The notes: generated by a model not told the origin, from the letters alone. Shown: positions 25,013 to 35,478, counted from the stretch's first letter. The stretch: DNA of 64,000 bases from Clostridiales bacterium (GCA_022508505.1 JAFLVC010000002.1:1-64000), one strand, 5' to 3'. Program-made: numbers and translations.

Positions 25013-25043
25013 AAGCGTGAGAGTTTTCTCTTGCGCTTTTTTG
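25013..25043 (+). terminator. Rho-independent terminator
   Basis: An 11-bp stem AAGCGTGAGAG/CTCTTGCGCTT with a TTTT loop is followed by further T. It ends the coiled-coil gene cluster. Confidence 0.75.
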
Positions 25044-25748
25044 TTGCGGCGGGACAGATTAAACGAGTCGTTTTATTGAGTCCTTCAGTCGGCGGGCAGA
25101 CTTGCAGTCGGATCACATTACACAGGGGAGCCGAATAAAGCGGAAGCGCGGGATAGGAAATGCCCGCGCTCTTTCGTGGGTCAACAGTATTTAACGGAAT
25201 AAACGCAACGCTCAATACGTTTATAGGATAGTAGCGTGCAGGTATGTTATTAACGTACCTGCACCGATTGAGAGGCGATATGACTTGCCGCCATCACCTC
25301 GAGCATACGGGCTCCCACGAAAAGCCTGCGACTGCTTGCAGTGAAGTATCGAGCGAGTCTACGACGAGCGGCGTCGCGTCAGCGGCCACGTAGGATAGGT
25401 TTGGTTCAATTTAAAAGCGCGGGATAGGAAATGCCCGCGCTTTTTCGTTCACATACCCTAAGTCTCGCTACGCTCGACAGCCCCCTAAATTCAAGGGGAG
25501 CCTGATAGTAGTCGAGCGTCGCACTTCGCTAACCGTAATGCCTCGCTGTCCCCTTTTGCGTTAGCCAAAGGGTAAAGTGCCCCGAAGGGGCGAAAGGGGT
25601 TTGCGCTCCGCGCCGCACTCTCTAAAATCCCGACCTTAATTTTTCATTATTCATTCTTATCTCTTATCTTAGCCGCAACGCGGCGCTTTGGGTAACGGGA
25701 CAGGCGAGACACCGCATAATATGAATGTAGTACTGCGGTGAGGCGTAT
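25044..25748. repeat. Gene-free stretch filled with dispersed repeats
   Basis: No credible gene lies here. It holds two copies of the GCGCGGG...CCCGCGC hairpin (25142-25176 and 25412-25446), a near-palindrome GTGCAGGTA...TACCTGCAC (about 25235-25263) and a GGGGAGCCTGATAG box near 25495. It also holds a paired segment GCGTTAGCC...GGGGCGAAAGGGG and a TCTTATCTCTTATCTTA tail. The same pieces recur in the other gene-free stretches of the window. Confidence 0.6.
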
Positions 25749-26816
25749 ATGAGTTTAAGTCTTTGCATGATTGTCAAGAACGAGGCGGACGTACTCGGCA
25801 GGGCGCTCTCCGACGCGAGCGTCTATGCCGACGAAATTATAATCGTCGACACGGGCTCGACGGACGGCACCAAGGATGTGGCGCGCGAGTTTACCGACAA
25901 GATTTACGACTTCGAGTGGCGGGACGATTTTGCCGCCGCGCGCAACTTCGCGTTTTCTAAGGCGACGGGCGACTACTGCATGTGGCTTGACGCGGACGAC
26001 GTCGTGCCCATAACCTCGGCGCGGGCAATAGCGCGGCTCATGAAGCATATCGGCGACGCAGACGTCGTAATGCTCCCGTACGTCATTTCCGAGGACGGAC
26101 CGCGTTCGTATTCGTACTACCGCGAGCGCATTGTTCGTAACCGCCCCGATTACCTGTTCGTCGGCAGAGTACACGAGGCGATAGCGCTTAGCGGCAACGT
26201 CGTCTATAAGTCCGTTCCCGTCTACCACAGAAAGCCGTCGCGGAAGAGCGACTCTACGCGCAACCTCGATATCTACAAAAGGATGCTCGCGGAAAACGCG
26301 GCGTTTTCTCCGCGCGACAGATACTACTACGCCCGCGAGCTGTACTTTAACGACGAGACGGTTGCGGCGGCGCGCGAGCTCGAGCGGTTCATTGTCGAGC
26401 CCGACGGGTTTTACGTCAATAAGATAGACGCTTGCCTCATACTTTCGCGGTGCTACCGCAAAAACGGCGACAGACAGGCGGCGTACCTCGCGCTCTTCGA
26501 CAGCTTTCTTTTCGGACTGCCGACGGGCGAAGTGGCGTGCGAAATAGCGCTCATGTACTTTGCCGACGAAAAGTACGCGCTCGCCGCGTATTGGTTTGAG
26601 CGCGCGGCGACGGCTAAGCCCGACGTCAAGAGCGGCGCGTTCGTCGACACCGAGTATTACGCGTTTTTCCCGCTCGTGTGGCTGTCTGTGTGCTACGACA
26701 AGCTCGGCAAAACGCGTACCGCCTACCGCTACCACTGCCGCGCGCGAAAGCTTCGCCCCGATCACCCGTCCGTCATCGCAAACGACAGATATTTTCAAAG
26801 CTTGGGTTATCTGTAA
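25749..26816 (+). CDS. Family 2 glycosyltransferase with TPR-like C-terminus
   Basis: This 355-residue cytosolic enzyme has a GT-A domain (1-225) opening with LSLCMIVKNEADVLGRAL. IIIVDTGSTDGT, FAAARNF and WLDADD (nucleotide-sugar and metal site) are visible. The C-terminal third has helical repeats of tetratricopeptide style. It matches the 'MIVKNEE' group that includes SunS-like and cell-envelope glycosyltransferases. It stands alone between gene-free stretches, with GTGAGG as ribosome binding site. The acceptor is unknown. Confidence 0.85.
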   Translation: MSLSLCMIVKNEADVLGRALSDASVYADEIIIVDTGSTDGTKDVAREFTDKIYDFEWRDDFAAARNFAFSKATGDYCMWLDADDVVPITSARAIARLMKHIGDADVVMLPYVISEDGPRSYSYYRERIVRNRPDYLFVGRVHEAIALSGNVVYKSVPVYHRKPSRKSDSTRNLDIYKRMLAENAAFSPRDRYYYARELYFNDETVAAARELERFIVEPDGFYVNKIDACLILSRCYRKNGDRQAAYLALFDSFLFGLPTGEVACEIALMYFADEKYALAAYWFERAATAKPDVKSGAFVDTEYYAFFPLVWLSVCYDKLGKTRTAYRYHCRARKLRPDHPSVIANDRYFQSLGYL

Positions 26817-26834
26817 TCAGACCTAAACGGTTTT

Positions 26835-26904
26835 GCTACCGCGCCGATAAGGTAGCGGTTTTTAAACGATAATGCCCGACGAGCGATTCCGTCGGGCATT
26901 TTTT
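26835..26904 (+). terminator. Two consecutive terminator hairpins
   Basis: GCTACC/GGTAGC (26835-26856) followed by GGTTTTT, then AATGCCCGAC/GTCGGGCATT (26871-26900) followed by TTTT. The second is a strong rho-independent terminator. Confidence 0.8.
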
Positions 26905-27080
26905 CATTTTAGGTCACGAAGCGAACGGTTGCTTCTTACTGCGTAACACATTTAACATAGCACTAATTCCGATAAAATGTGTCAAAATACCCAAAAACGC
27001 CGTTTATGCCGCGATTATCGGAAATACACTTGAACAAACACGTGTAATATGCTACAATATTATCGGAGGAGACTACGGTC

Positions 27081-27719
27081 ATGAAAAAAATCAAGCGGTT
27101 ATTCTTGATAGTGGCGTTTGCGGCCATGGGCGCTCTATGCATGACTGCGTGTGCTTCGACCCCGAACGGAGACAAAAAACCGACGTCGGTTACCGATAGT
27201 ATTTATGAAATTTCCGTCGACGCGAGTAAGGTGTCGGTCGACGCGAGCGACATAAGCGTTTACATTTATTCTTCGGACGGAATGACCGAACTCGCAAAGA
27301 AAAAACTGTCGCAAGGAAAAGCGCAGTTCGAGCTCGACGACGGCAGTTATGTCGCAACGCTCGGCGGCTTGCCGCAAGAGGTCAGCTATTCTTCGGTGCT
27401 GCTGACGAAAAACGGCAGAAAGGCGAAGGTAACTCTCGAAACTTCGAAATACGACAGGTTTTCCGAAGAATACAGCTTTGCGTTTACGATCATCATGTTT
27501 CCCGGCGATAGAGACGTCGGCGAATTGGACGTTCAAGTATGCGATGACAGTGTGTGCCGATTTGCGTTATTTACGGACGGCAACGTTGCGGATGTTTCAC
27601 TCAACGTCGGAGATTACGTGGTAAAGGTAGGCATATATACGGACGACGGTTTGGAAGAGCTGTATCATGAGAACTGCACCGTGACTTTGGATAGGCGTTT
27701 TTGCGTCGTCGCTTTGTAA
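27081..27719 (+). CDS. Small exported lipoprotein
   Basis: This 212-residue protein has a lipoprotein signal with lipobox Cys at residue 24 (MTAC). The mature part is beta-rich with two repeats of the style DVSLNVGDYVVKVGIYTDDG / QFELDDGSYVATLGGL, resembling prealbumin-like or Ig-like modules. It has only a few Cys residues. The ATG follows GGAGGAGAC. It starts a three-gene unit whose other members are a thioredoxin-domain lipoprotein and a papain-like protease. Function unknown. Confidence 0.7.
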   Translation: MKKIKRLFLIVAFAAMGALCMTACASTPNGDKKPTSVTDSIYEISVDASKVSVDASDISVYIYSSDGMTELAKKKLSQGKAQFELDDGSYVATLGGLPQEVSYSSVLLTKNGRKAKVTLETSKYDRFSEEYSFAFTIIMFPGDRDVGELDVQVCDDSVCRFALFTDGNVADVSLNVGDYVVKVGIYTDDGLEELYHENCTVTLDRRFCVVAL

Positions 27720-27736
27720 GTGAAGGAGAGCCGCGC

Positions 27737-29539
27737 ATGATAAAGAAATTGCGAATTTGCATTATTATCGCAGTTGCCGCCTGTTTGGTGGCATCTGTGT
27801 TTTTGATGCTTACGGCGTGCGCGCAAAGCGAGCATAATCACACGTACGGCGAGTGGTCCGAGACCGCGGCTACCTGCGAAACGGCAGGTAAAAGAACGCG
27901 TGTGTGCACCGAATGCGGTAAAGCTGATATCGAGACAATCGACCCGCTCGGGCATTTGTGGAACGACGGCGAAGTTACCGAAAAAGCCACTTGCGAGAAC
28001 AGCGGCATAATGACATATACATGCACCAGAGCGGATTGCGGAAAGACGAAGCCGGAGGATATCAAACCGCTCGGGCACGATTGGCAGGAGGAGTCCGAAA
28101 TAAAGCCCGCTACGTGCGAAGATGACGGGTTGAGGTCGGCAGCTTGCAGCCGATGCGACGCCAGAGAGGATGAGCAAGTAATCCCCGCGCTCGGACACGA
28201 TTGGAAAATAGATACGGTTCGGACCGAAACCTGTCGGCACGGCGGAGAGTATTTGCATACCTGCAAGAGAGTAGGCTGCGGAAAAACGGATACGGTTACG
28301 ACGGAGCCTGTTGACCATAAATGGGACGGCGGCGTTACGGTGGCGGCAAAATGCGAGAGCGAGGGGTCGGTTACATATACGTGCACGTTTGAGTGCGGAA
28401 CGCAAAAGGTCGATAAATTAGATGCGCTCGGGCATCAGTGGGGGATTTGGAAAACCCAAGCGGAGGCGACTTGCACCGAGAAGGGCTCCGAAAAGCGCGA
28501 CTGCACAAGAATCGGTTGCGACAAGAGCGAAACGCGCGACGTTGCAAAGCTCGGACACAGTTTCAGCTCCGACTATACCGTTGATAAAGCGCCTACGCTC
28601 GAGGAGGACGGCTCTAAGTCGAAGCATTGCGTGCGCAGCGGCTGTAATGCGCGCGACGATATTCAGACTATTCCCAAGCTCGACGCCAATACGAAAATCG
28701 ACTACACGGTAACGATAAAGGATCCGTGCGGAGAGCAGTATTACGGCGCCGCGACGATCGGATTTTATCTCGACGACCGATTGGTCGAAGAGGTTCCGAT
28801 GTCGAATAGCACAGTCACAACCGTTTCGCTGGGTGCGAATAATTACACTGTCAAGTTTACCGATCTTACAAAAGGATATTTTACCGATAAAGAGCAATAC
28901 GCCATATCGGCAAACAATCCGCAGCTCACAGTTCTCCTGAATGCGGCCGTGATAGACGGAACGGCAGGCGGAACGAAATACAATATCGGCTCGATAATAT
29001 ACGACTATTCGCTCAGTTATTACGACGATCCCGACGGGAATTTGAAATCGACGTTGTTAAGCGAGATTTTAAAAGGCAAGAAGGGAATTTTCCTTAACTT
29101 CTATTTTAAAGGTTGCGTCCCGTGCGTCAACGAAATGCCCGAAATTGTTTCGGTCGGCAACAAGTACGGCGACGATATTCAATTCCTGATGGTAAACGAT
29201 ACCGCTCACGGCAATCAGGACAGCGATATATTGTATTTCCAAAGCACTTATGCGAAAAATTCCAAGCTGTGGTTTGTCAACCGCGCAAGAAGTCTGTTTT
29301 TGTACAATTATTTTACCAACCTTATCGGCGGATTCCCGACGACGATTTTGATAGACTGCAACGGTCAAGTGGTTTTCGCACACACAGGCACTATGACCGA
29401 AGCGTCGTTTACTTCGGCGTTGGAGACATACATTATAAACCGTTACAATAAACTGCACCCGACTGCCGAAACGGCAAGCATGACTGCTTATTGCGAAGCT
29501 GTTCTTCCGTCGAGAAAGTTCGACTTGCTCGACTTTTAA
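27737..29539 (+). CDS. Lipoprotein: Cys-rich GHxW repeats fused to a thioredoxin domain
   Basis: This 600-residue lipoprotein has lipobox Cys28. Residues about 32-320 hold roughly seven repeats of about 40 residues with the plan A-T-C-x4-G-x3-Y-x-C-x2-CG...I-x2-LGH-x-W. A short beta domain (about 325-400) follows. The C-terminus is a thioredoxin/TlpA-like domain with active site C460-V-P-C463 and the cis-Pro region GGFPTTILID. The ATG at 27737 has GAAGGAG before it. Extracellular disulfide exchange is the expected chemistry of the last domain. The Cys pairs of the repeats could be substrates or metal sites. It sits 13 bp before a Cys protease gene, whose active-site thiol it could keep reduced (inference). 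Confidence 0.82.
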   Translation: MIKKLRICIIIAVAACLVASVFLMLTACAQSEHNHTYGEWSETAATCETAGKRTRVCTECGKADIETIDPLGHLWNDGEVTEKATCENSGIMTYTCTRADCGKTKPEDIKPLGHDWQEESEIKPATCEDDGLRSAACSRCDAREDEQVIPALGHDWKIDTVRTETCRHGGEYLHTCKRVGCGKTDTVTTEPVDHKWDGGVTVAAKCESEGSVTYTCTFECGTQKVDKLDALGHQWGIWKTQAEATCTEKGSEKRDCTRIGCDKSETRDVAKLGHSFSSDYTVDKAPTLEEDGSKSKHCVRSGCNARDDIQTIPKLDANTKIDYTVTIKDPCGEQYYGAATIGFYLDDRLVEEVPMSNSTVTTVSLGANNYTVKFTDLTKGYFTDKEQYAISANNPQLTVLLNAAVIDGTAGGTKYNIGSIIYDYSLSYYDDPDGNLKSTLLSEILKGKKGIFLNFYFKGCVPCVNEMPEIVSVGNKYGDDIQFLMVNDTAHGNQDSDILYFQSTYAKNSKLWFVNRARSLFLYNYFTNLIGGFPTTILIDCNGQVVFAHTGTMTEASFTSALETYIINRYNKLHPTAETASMTAYCEAVLPSRKFDLLDF

Positions 29540-29551
29540 GGAGAGACTTAT

Positions 29552-32206
29552 ATGGTCAAAGCGTTGAAAATATACAGCTGTATTGCGGCAGCGTTAATAT
29601 CGGCGTTTGTCGCATTGTTTTGCGGCTTTAAATTCTCCTTTACGTTTGCAGAGGCGTACGAGGCAAGCGCTGTCGCCGAAATCGAGCAACATGTTTGGAC
29701 AAAGGAAGAAGTCGGTACGTCGCTTGAAATGCTCAGGCAGGCGCCCGCCGATCAAATAGCGCAATGGGACAGCTACGACAGCCGCGAATTCGGAATCGTT
29801 ACCGGCGCCAGAGATCAGGGCAATTACGGATTGTGTTGGGCATACGGTCCGCTTGCCTCGATGGAAATAGCTATTTTGCGCGAGGGTATTGATTATCCGC
29901 CGAATAACGCAAGTTTGATATTGTCGCACTTCGCTCTCGCCAAAGCGGCGATGGGCTGGTATGACGACCCGCTCGATTTATACGATGAAGACAATGCCAA
30001 TTACGGAAAGCCCATCGACAGGAGCATCTACGACCACGGCGCCAATGTCCCCACGGCTACGCTTGTTGCGACGCGGTGGTTCGGAACCTGTAACTACACA
30101 GATTTCGACAACGCGCAAGATGGGAACGGAGTGGCGGTAGCGCAGTATTCGCCGATTAGGCTGGAAAGCGCAGTCATATGCAACAACAAGGAGTCCGAAA
30201 TAAAAGAGCTTATTGCGGCATACGGCAGTGTGTCGTTTGCGTATTCCGCAGCCGGTCTCGGCAACAATACGATGTATTATTATACAAACCAGAGTGCGCC
30301 AAATCACGTGAGCGCGATTGTCGGTTGGGATGACGGCATTTCGGTTGAATCGTTCAAGCAGGACGGCTTTACGGTGTCTCGCCCGGGTGCGTGGATTGTA
30401 AAGAATTCTTGGGGCAAAAACAAGCATGACAGCGGGTTTTATTATCTTTCTTACGAATCGTACATATCCCAAATCACGGCATTCGATATGATGGACTCGG
30501 ACGTCTACGACTATAATTACAACTATGCCGGCAATATTCCGAGCGTGTACTTGACGCAATATGCGAGCTTGCCGTCATATTACAACAATGAATTTATGGC
30601 GGCGTACGTCGGTCGGAAGGGCGGCGACGGCAAGGTGGAATCTTTAAAGGGAGTTAACGTAGGCGTAAAAGGCAATAACATCACGGCAGATATAAAAATT
30701 TACACCGATGTGGACCAAAACAATCTCGGCTCATTCGATCCGAGCTCGGTTACTCCTGCGGTAACGACTACCGAAACATTCAAGTACGGCGGCTTTTACA
30801 CGGTCGAACTGCCTGAACAAGTGGAAATAGAGGCGGGCTCATGCTATCTTATTCACGTCAAGCTAAGCAGCGGCGCCGAGATGATATACGAGCGAGATGC
30901 CGCAGTCAATTCGACCAACGACTTGACGTTTTACAAATCCGGCACAACATCGTGGATGAATTTCAGACATTATTATTCATCGGTAGCGGCGATCAAGGGA
31001 TTTACCGTCGTTGAGGACGATACCAAGCAGAATATCGCAGACTGTGAGTTCACTTTAAGTGAAAACACATTTACATATAGCGGCGGCGCGCACATGCCTA
31101 CGCCGACCGTAAAATCGGGCGATTACACACTTGTTGCGGAACAAGACTATACTTTCTCTTACCGAGATAACGTGAACGCCGGTCGGGGTGCGGTCGTCAT
31201 TACAGGCAAGGGCGATTACAGAGGAACATATTACGCGTATTTCACAATCGCCGCCGCGGATATAACTTCGGCGACAGTGACGCTTTCGGACAATTCGGTG
31301 TATGACGGTCGGGAGCAAAAGCCGTTGCAGTCAGTCGTGTCGGACGGCAAGCTTCTCGTGCAGGGCGTGGACTATTCGGTAACGTACGGCAACAATATTA
31401 ACGCTGGCGGCGCGTCGGTGACGATACAGGGTCAAGGCAATTACAGCGGAGTTATCACAAGGTATTTCGTCATAGCTAAGGCGGAAAGAAAAGTGACGGC
31501 CACTATAAAAGGTTGGGCATACGGAGAATTGCCCAACGAGCCCGAAATCGTGTGGGACGAAGCCGAGCGCGATAAAGAAGTTTGGTACAGAAAGAAGGGC
31601 GGCGAGTACACCAAAGCCGTGCCCGTCGACGTGGGAGAGTACGAGATAAAGATCGTATTTCCGCAGACATATAACTACAACGCGAAAGAGATAGTCCTTC
31701 CGTTTACCATTGAAAAAGCGGAAAAGCCTCGCTTTGATTTTCGGACGGATTTGGAAGTCAATGCCGACGACGTAGCAACGCTGTCCGATATACAGCTTCC
31801 GCATAATTGGGAATGGAAAAACGGCGACACGGCTGTTATTGACGGCATGACGGCTGTCGCCGTATATGTCGGGGAAGATAGGGACAGTTATAAGAGCGTC
31901 GAAATTGTCGTTAGCATAACGGTTATAGGCGGCACGGAACAGCCCGAAAATCCCGACGACGGAAAAGAAGAGAAACCCGATCCCGACCCCGATCCCGAGC
32001 CGAAGCCGGAGCCGGAGCCGGATCCCGACGACGATACGGACAGCGACGAAGAAAAACCCGACGACAATAATTCGGATGTCGTCGAGCCCGATGACGACGG
32101 CGTCGGCGCGGTCGCCGTGGCCGTCGGCGTCGGAGCGGGTGTTGCAGGAGTCGGCGCAATCGGCGGAGCGGCGTATTTTGTCGTTCGCAGAAGGAGAAGG
32201 CTGTAA
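29552..32206 (+). CDS. Cell-surface papain-family (C1) cysteine protease with repeat modules
   Basis: This 884-residue protein has a signal segment (about 8-33). Its C1 peptidase domain carries oxyanion Q89, nucleophile C95 (RDQGNYGLCWAYG), catalytic H252 (NHVSAIVGWDD) and N285 (VKNSWG). Residues about 335-490 form a jelly-roll lectin-like domain common in Clostridial C1 proteases. Several MBG/cadherin-like repeats follow (YDGREQKPLQSVVSDGK and similar), then an Asp/Pro/Glu-rich linker, a Gly/Ala/Val membrane helix and an Arg-rich stop (RRRRRL). It is likely membrane-anchored at the cell surface. It is co-directional with the thioredoxin-domain gene. Confidence 0.88.
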   Translation: MVKALKIYSCIAAALISAFVALFCGFKFSFTFAEAYEASAVAEIEQHVWTKEEVGTSLEMLRQAPADQIAQWDSYDSREFGIVTGARDQGNYGLCWAYGPLASMEIAILREGIDYPPNNASLILSHFALAKAAMGWYDDPLDLYDEDNANYGKPIDRSIYDHGANVPTATLVATRWFGTCNYTDFDNAQDGNGVAVAQYSPIRLESAVICNNKESEIKELIAAYGSVSFAYSAAGLGNNTMYYYTNQSAPNHVSAIVGWDDGISVESFKQDGFTVSRPGAWIVKNSWGKNKHDSGFYYLSYESYISQITAFDMMDSDVYDYNYNYAGNIPSVYLTQYASLPSYYNNEFMAAYVGRKGGDGKVESLKGVNVGVKGNNITADIKIYTDVDQNNLGSFDPSSVTPAVTTTETFKYGGFYTVELPEQVEIEAGSCYLIHVKLSSGAEMIYERDAAVNSTNDLTFYKSGTTSWMNFRHYYSSVAAIKGFTVVEDDTKQNIADCEFTLSENTFTYSGGAHMPTPTVKSGDYTLVAEQDYTFSYRDNVNAGRGAVVITGKGDYRGTYYAYFTIAAADITSATVTLSDNSVYDGREQKPLQSVVSDGKLLVQGVDYSVTYGNNINAGGASVTIQGQGNYSGVITRYFVIAKAERKVTATIKGWAYGELPNEPEIVWDEAERDKEVWYRKKGGEYTKAVPVDVGEYEIKIVFPQTYNYNAKEIVLPFTIEKAEKPRFDFRTDLEVNADDVATLSDIQLPHNWEWKNGDTAVIDGMTAVAVYVGEDRDSYKSVEIVVSITVIGGTEQPENPDDGKEEKPDPDPDPEPKPEPEPDPDDDTDSDEEKPDDNNSDVVEPDDDGVGAVAVAVGVGAGVAGVGAIGGAAYFVVRRRRRL

Positions 32207-32442
32207 CGCGAGGCGTGCGTAACGGTTTTTTTCTCCTGTGTCCTTTTAAAATTTGCGTTTAATCTATGTATATGCTATAATACACGCAGTAACGATTGCG
32301 TTGCAATCGCGGCGCTGACGCGCCTCGCGTGTCCCACGCGACTGCGGTATTGAATCACGGCGCAAAAATGCTATTGCAAGCAAGCATATTTTGCTTGTGA
32401 TATAATGTGTATAGAAGCGATTTTTCGTTTCAAGGAGAGCTT

Positions 32443-35400
32443 ATGAAAAAGTGGTTTACGATAATAGCGGTGCTCGTCGTCGCGGTTTGCGGCACGGTTG
32501 TTGCCGCTTGCGGCGACGATTCATCGGGGGGAAAGGAGAAGGTCCCCGCCCACACCCATACTGCCGACAGCTACATTGTAACCGGCGACGCGACGTGCAC
32601 CGAGGACGGCGAGCTCACAGGCGTTTGTAATGTGTGCGGCGAGACGTTTACGGTAGTCGTTCCCGCGACAGGTCACGATTGGCAACTGAAGTCCAAAAAA
32701 GCGGCGACCTGCACGGATGACGGCGTGGAGGTTTACGAGTGCGGCAACTGCCACGAGCTCGACGAGCGCGGTATCGACGCGCTCGGTCATGACACCGTCG
32801 GGCTGATCCCCGCCGTTGCCGCCACGTGCGAGAAGAATGGATACACGGAAGGCAGGGAATGCTCGCGGTGCGGCAAGGTAGTAGTCGCACCCGAAGAAAT
32901 CCCCGCGACAGGCCATAAACTGCACTACGAGAAGCGAAGCAACGATACGCACGCCGTCTCTTGCGAAAACTGCGACTATGCGAACGTCGAGGATTGCACG
33001 TTCGACGAGGTGGTGATTGCTCCAGATTGCACAAAGAGCGGCAAGCTCATACATACGTGCAACGCTTGCGGCGACACGCACGAGCACGAGACCGAAGCGG
33101 CGCTCGGACACCTCTTTACCGAGAGCCCGTCGTTTTACGGCGCGGTCGACGGCGTATATAAGCACAGAAAAACCTGCTACCGCTGCGCAGAGTACGTCGA
33201 GGAGGACTGCTCGCTCAAATCGGGCGAAACCGTTTTGCCTAAGTGCGAGACGATAGGCTATACCGTCTATACCTGCGACGATTGCGGCAACACGTTCAAC
33301 TCCGATTTTGAGGAAGCGCTCGGTCACAAATGGACTGAGTACGAGCTCGAAAACGATAGCGTCGATCCGTATGCGCACACGCATTCCCGTCATTGCGACC
33401 GCGAAGATTGCGATGTGAAGGAGAGCGGCGTTGAAGTCGGTACGGTCGGCGCCGTTATAGCCGTAAGGACTGACGAAACGTGCGAAGCCGACGCGTTTAC
33501 AGATTACACGTGTTCGCTCCCGACCTGCGAATATCACAAAATAGAAACGCACGGCGGCACTGCGCTCGGGCACAGCTTCGGCGAGTGGGAATACAGCGGC
33601 GATAACGACGAGCACCATACCCATACTCACTACTGCCTGCGAACAGGCTGCGAGAAGAGCGAGACCAAGGATTGCCGCATGACGACTTCGAGCCAGGCGG
33701 CGACGTGCACCAAGCCCGAAATAGATATAGACGTTTGCGAGGATTGCTTCCACGTCGACAGGGACGAAAGCCCTGCGCTCGGGCACAAGTGGGGCGATTG
33801 GGTAAGTCTGAGCGGCGGATTGCAGCACACGCACGTCTGTTCGGTGTGCAAAACGCGTGAGTACGGCAATCATACTTTGGAGACGACCACTACTCCTGCC
33901 GACTGCGAAAACGACGAAATGACGGTGAACACCTGCTCGGTGTGCGGCTATGTCAAAAAGACGGCAACTCCCGATACGGCGCTCGGTCATGAATGGACTT
34001 GCACGGAAAGCGACGCGAGCACGCACTCGCTCGTCTGCTCGCGCAATAACGAGCACACAGTTACGGAGTCGCACGACTACAATAAGTCAAACATCTGTCA
34101 GTACGACGGTACGGACGGTCTCACTTACAAGCTTTCCGAAAACGGCGATTATTATATCGTCCTTAACGACAACGGTTTGGGCACGGCTTCGGAGATAGTC
34201 GTTCCGGCATTCAGACCTTTGCCCGACGGCGGCAGCGAAGTCCCCGTTCTCGCGATAGGCCAGCTTGCGTTTTCGGTAAACAAAAATATAGTTACGGTAA
34301 GGCTTCCGGCGACGATAACATTAATTGACAGAGGCGCGTTCGCTATGTGTTCGGAGCTCACGACCGTTTCGTTCTACGGCGGCGAATCGCAGCTCACTCG
34401 TATAGAAATGATTGCGTTTCAGGCTTGCTCGAGATTATCGAGCATCGAGCTCGGCGACAATCTTGTGTACATCGGACCGAGCGCATTCCAGGGCTGCTCC
34501 GGTCTTGTCGATATAGACGTGCCTCATTCTGTCAAAGAGATCGGATTGAGCGCGTTCGCAAATACCGGCTTCTTCGCAGACGCCGATAACTGGAAAGGCG
34601 GCGCGTTGTATGCGGGCTTGCATCTTATAAGTGTGGATAATTCATTCTTTACGGACGAGAATGACGAATTTACAGTCAATGACAAAACGATTACGATAAG
34701 CGCGTATGCGTTTCAAAATTGCACAGGACTGAGAAAGATAACCATTCCCGTTTCGGTCACGACTGTCGGAAGCGACGCTTTCCGCGGCTGCGTAAACCTC
34801 GTCGAGGTGGTGTACGGCGGAGGCGTTTCGGACTGGTTCGCTATAACATTTGTGAGCACGCTGTCGAGTCCTATGTATTACGCTACGCACATGACGATTA
34901 CCGGCGAGGTGAGCGAAGAACTTACCCTGCCCGACAACATCACGGCAATCCCCGCGGGCACGTTTAAGGGCAACACGTCGCTTCGAAAAATCACCATTCC
35001 CGCAAAGCTTGCGTCAATCGGCGACGAGGCGTTTATGGGCTGCATAAACCTCACGCAGATCGTGTTCGAAAACGATAACGTTTCTTACGTAGGGAAAGAC
35101 GCATTCAAGGGTACGGGATTCTACAACGACGGCGAAAACTGGACAGACGGCGTTCTCATTCTCGGCAACCATATCATAGCGACAAACGCCGACTTTTCGG
35201 CTACCGAGTATGTAATTGCCGACAATATCCGCACGGTGTCGGCAGGCGCGTTCGCGGCACACAATATAGAAAACATAACGATAGGAGCAGGCGTAGTATG
35301 GATTGGCGCGGACGCGTTCAACGTGCAGGCGCTTAAAGGCGTGTCGTTTGTCAGCTCCGCCTCTAAGTGGATGGCAAAGAACCGCGGCGGCGCGTTGAGA

Positions 35401-35478
35401 TCGGTTGGAGTGACAGCCGACGCCGCCGCTAACGCAAACCTCTTCCGCGACTATCCCTGCGAGTGGAAAAAGGCGTAA
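32443..35478 (+). CDS. Lipoprotein: Cys-rich GHxW repeats followed by BspA-type LRRs
   Basis: This 1011-residue lipoprotein has lipobox Cys23 (VVAAC). Residues about 30-545 carry about 11 diverged repeats of the same C-x2-CG...ALGH-x-W kind as the thioredoxin fusion at 27737. Residues about 555-1010 are BspA-type leucine-rich repeats (VRLPATITLIDRGAF, LRKITIPVSVTTVGSDAF, KITIPAKLASIGDEAF) with interspersed non-repeat loops. The ATG at 32443 has AAGGAG and a TATAAT lies at 32401-32406. It is probably a surface adhesin-like protein. The repeated module in two neighbours suggests a common partner, metal, or redox state. Confidence 0.82.
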   Translation: MKKWFTIIAVLVVAVCGTVVAACGDDSSGGKEKVPAHTHTADSYIVTGDATCTEDGELTGVCNVCGETFTVVVPATGHDWQLKSKKAATCTDDGVEVYECGNCHELDERGIDALGHDTVGLIPAVAATCEKNGYTEGRECSRCGKVVVAPEEIPATGHKLHYEKRSNDTHAVSCENCDYANVEDCTFDEVVIAPDCTKSGKLIHTCNACGDTHEHETEAALGHLFTESPSFYGAVDGVYKHRKTCYRCAEYVEEDCSLKSGETVLPKCETIGYTVYTCDDCGNTFNSDFEEALGHKWTEYELENDSVDPYAHTHSRHCDREDCDVKESGVEVGTVGAVIAVRTDETCEADAFTDYTCSLPTCEYHKIETHGGTALGHSFGEWEYSGDNDEHHTHTHYCLRTGCEKSETKDCRMTTSSQAATCTKPEIDIDVCEDCFHVDRDESPALGHKWGDWVSLSGGLQHTHVCSVCKTREYGNHTLETTTTPADCENDEMTVNTCSVCGYVKKTATPDTALGHEWTCTESDASTHSLVCSRNNEHTVTESHDYNKSNICQYDGTDGLTYKLSENGDYYIVLNDNGLGTASEIVVPAFRPLPDGGSEVPVLAIGQLAFSVNKNIVTVRLPATITLIDRGAFAMCSELTTVSFYGGESQLTRIEMIAFQACSRLSSIELGDNLVYIGPSAFQGCSGLVDIDVPHSVKEIGLSAFANTGFFADADNWKGGALYAGLHLISVDNSFFTDENDEFTVNDKTITISAYAFQNCTGLRKITIPVSVTTVGSDAFRGCVNLVEVVYGGGVSDWFAITFVSTLSSPMYYATHMTITGEVSEELTLPDNITAIPAGTFKGNTSLRKITIPAKLASIGDEAFMGCINLTQIVFENDNVSYVGKDAFKGTGFYNDGENWTDGVLILGNHIIATNADFSATEYVIADNIRTVSAGAFAAHNIENITIGAGVVWIGADAFNVQALKGVSFVSSASKWMAKNRGGALRSVGVTADAAANANLFRDYPCEWKKA

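Noticed and set aside
25044-25748. Small genes or a known structured RNA in this gene-free stretch
   Set aside because: I looked for tmRNA, 6S, SRP and RNase P landmarks and for frames with ribosome binding sites and found none; only dispersed repeats are recognisable.
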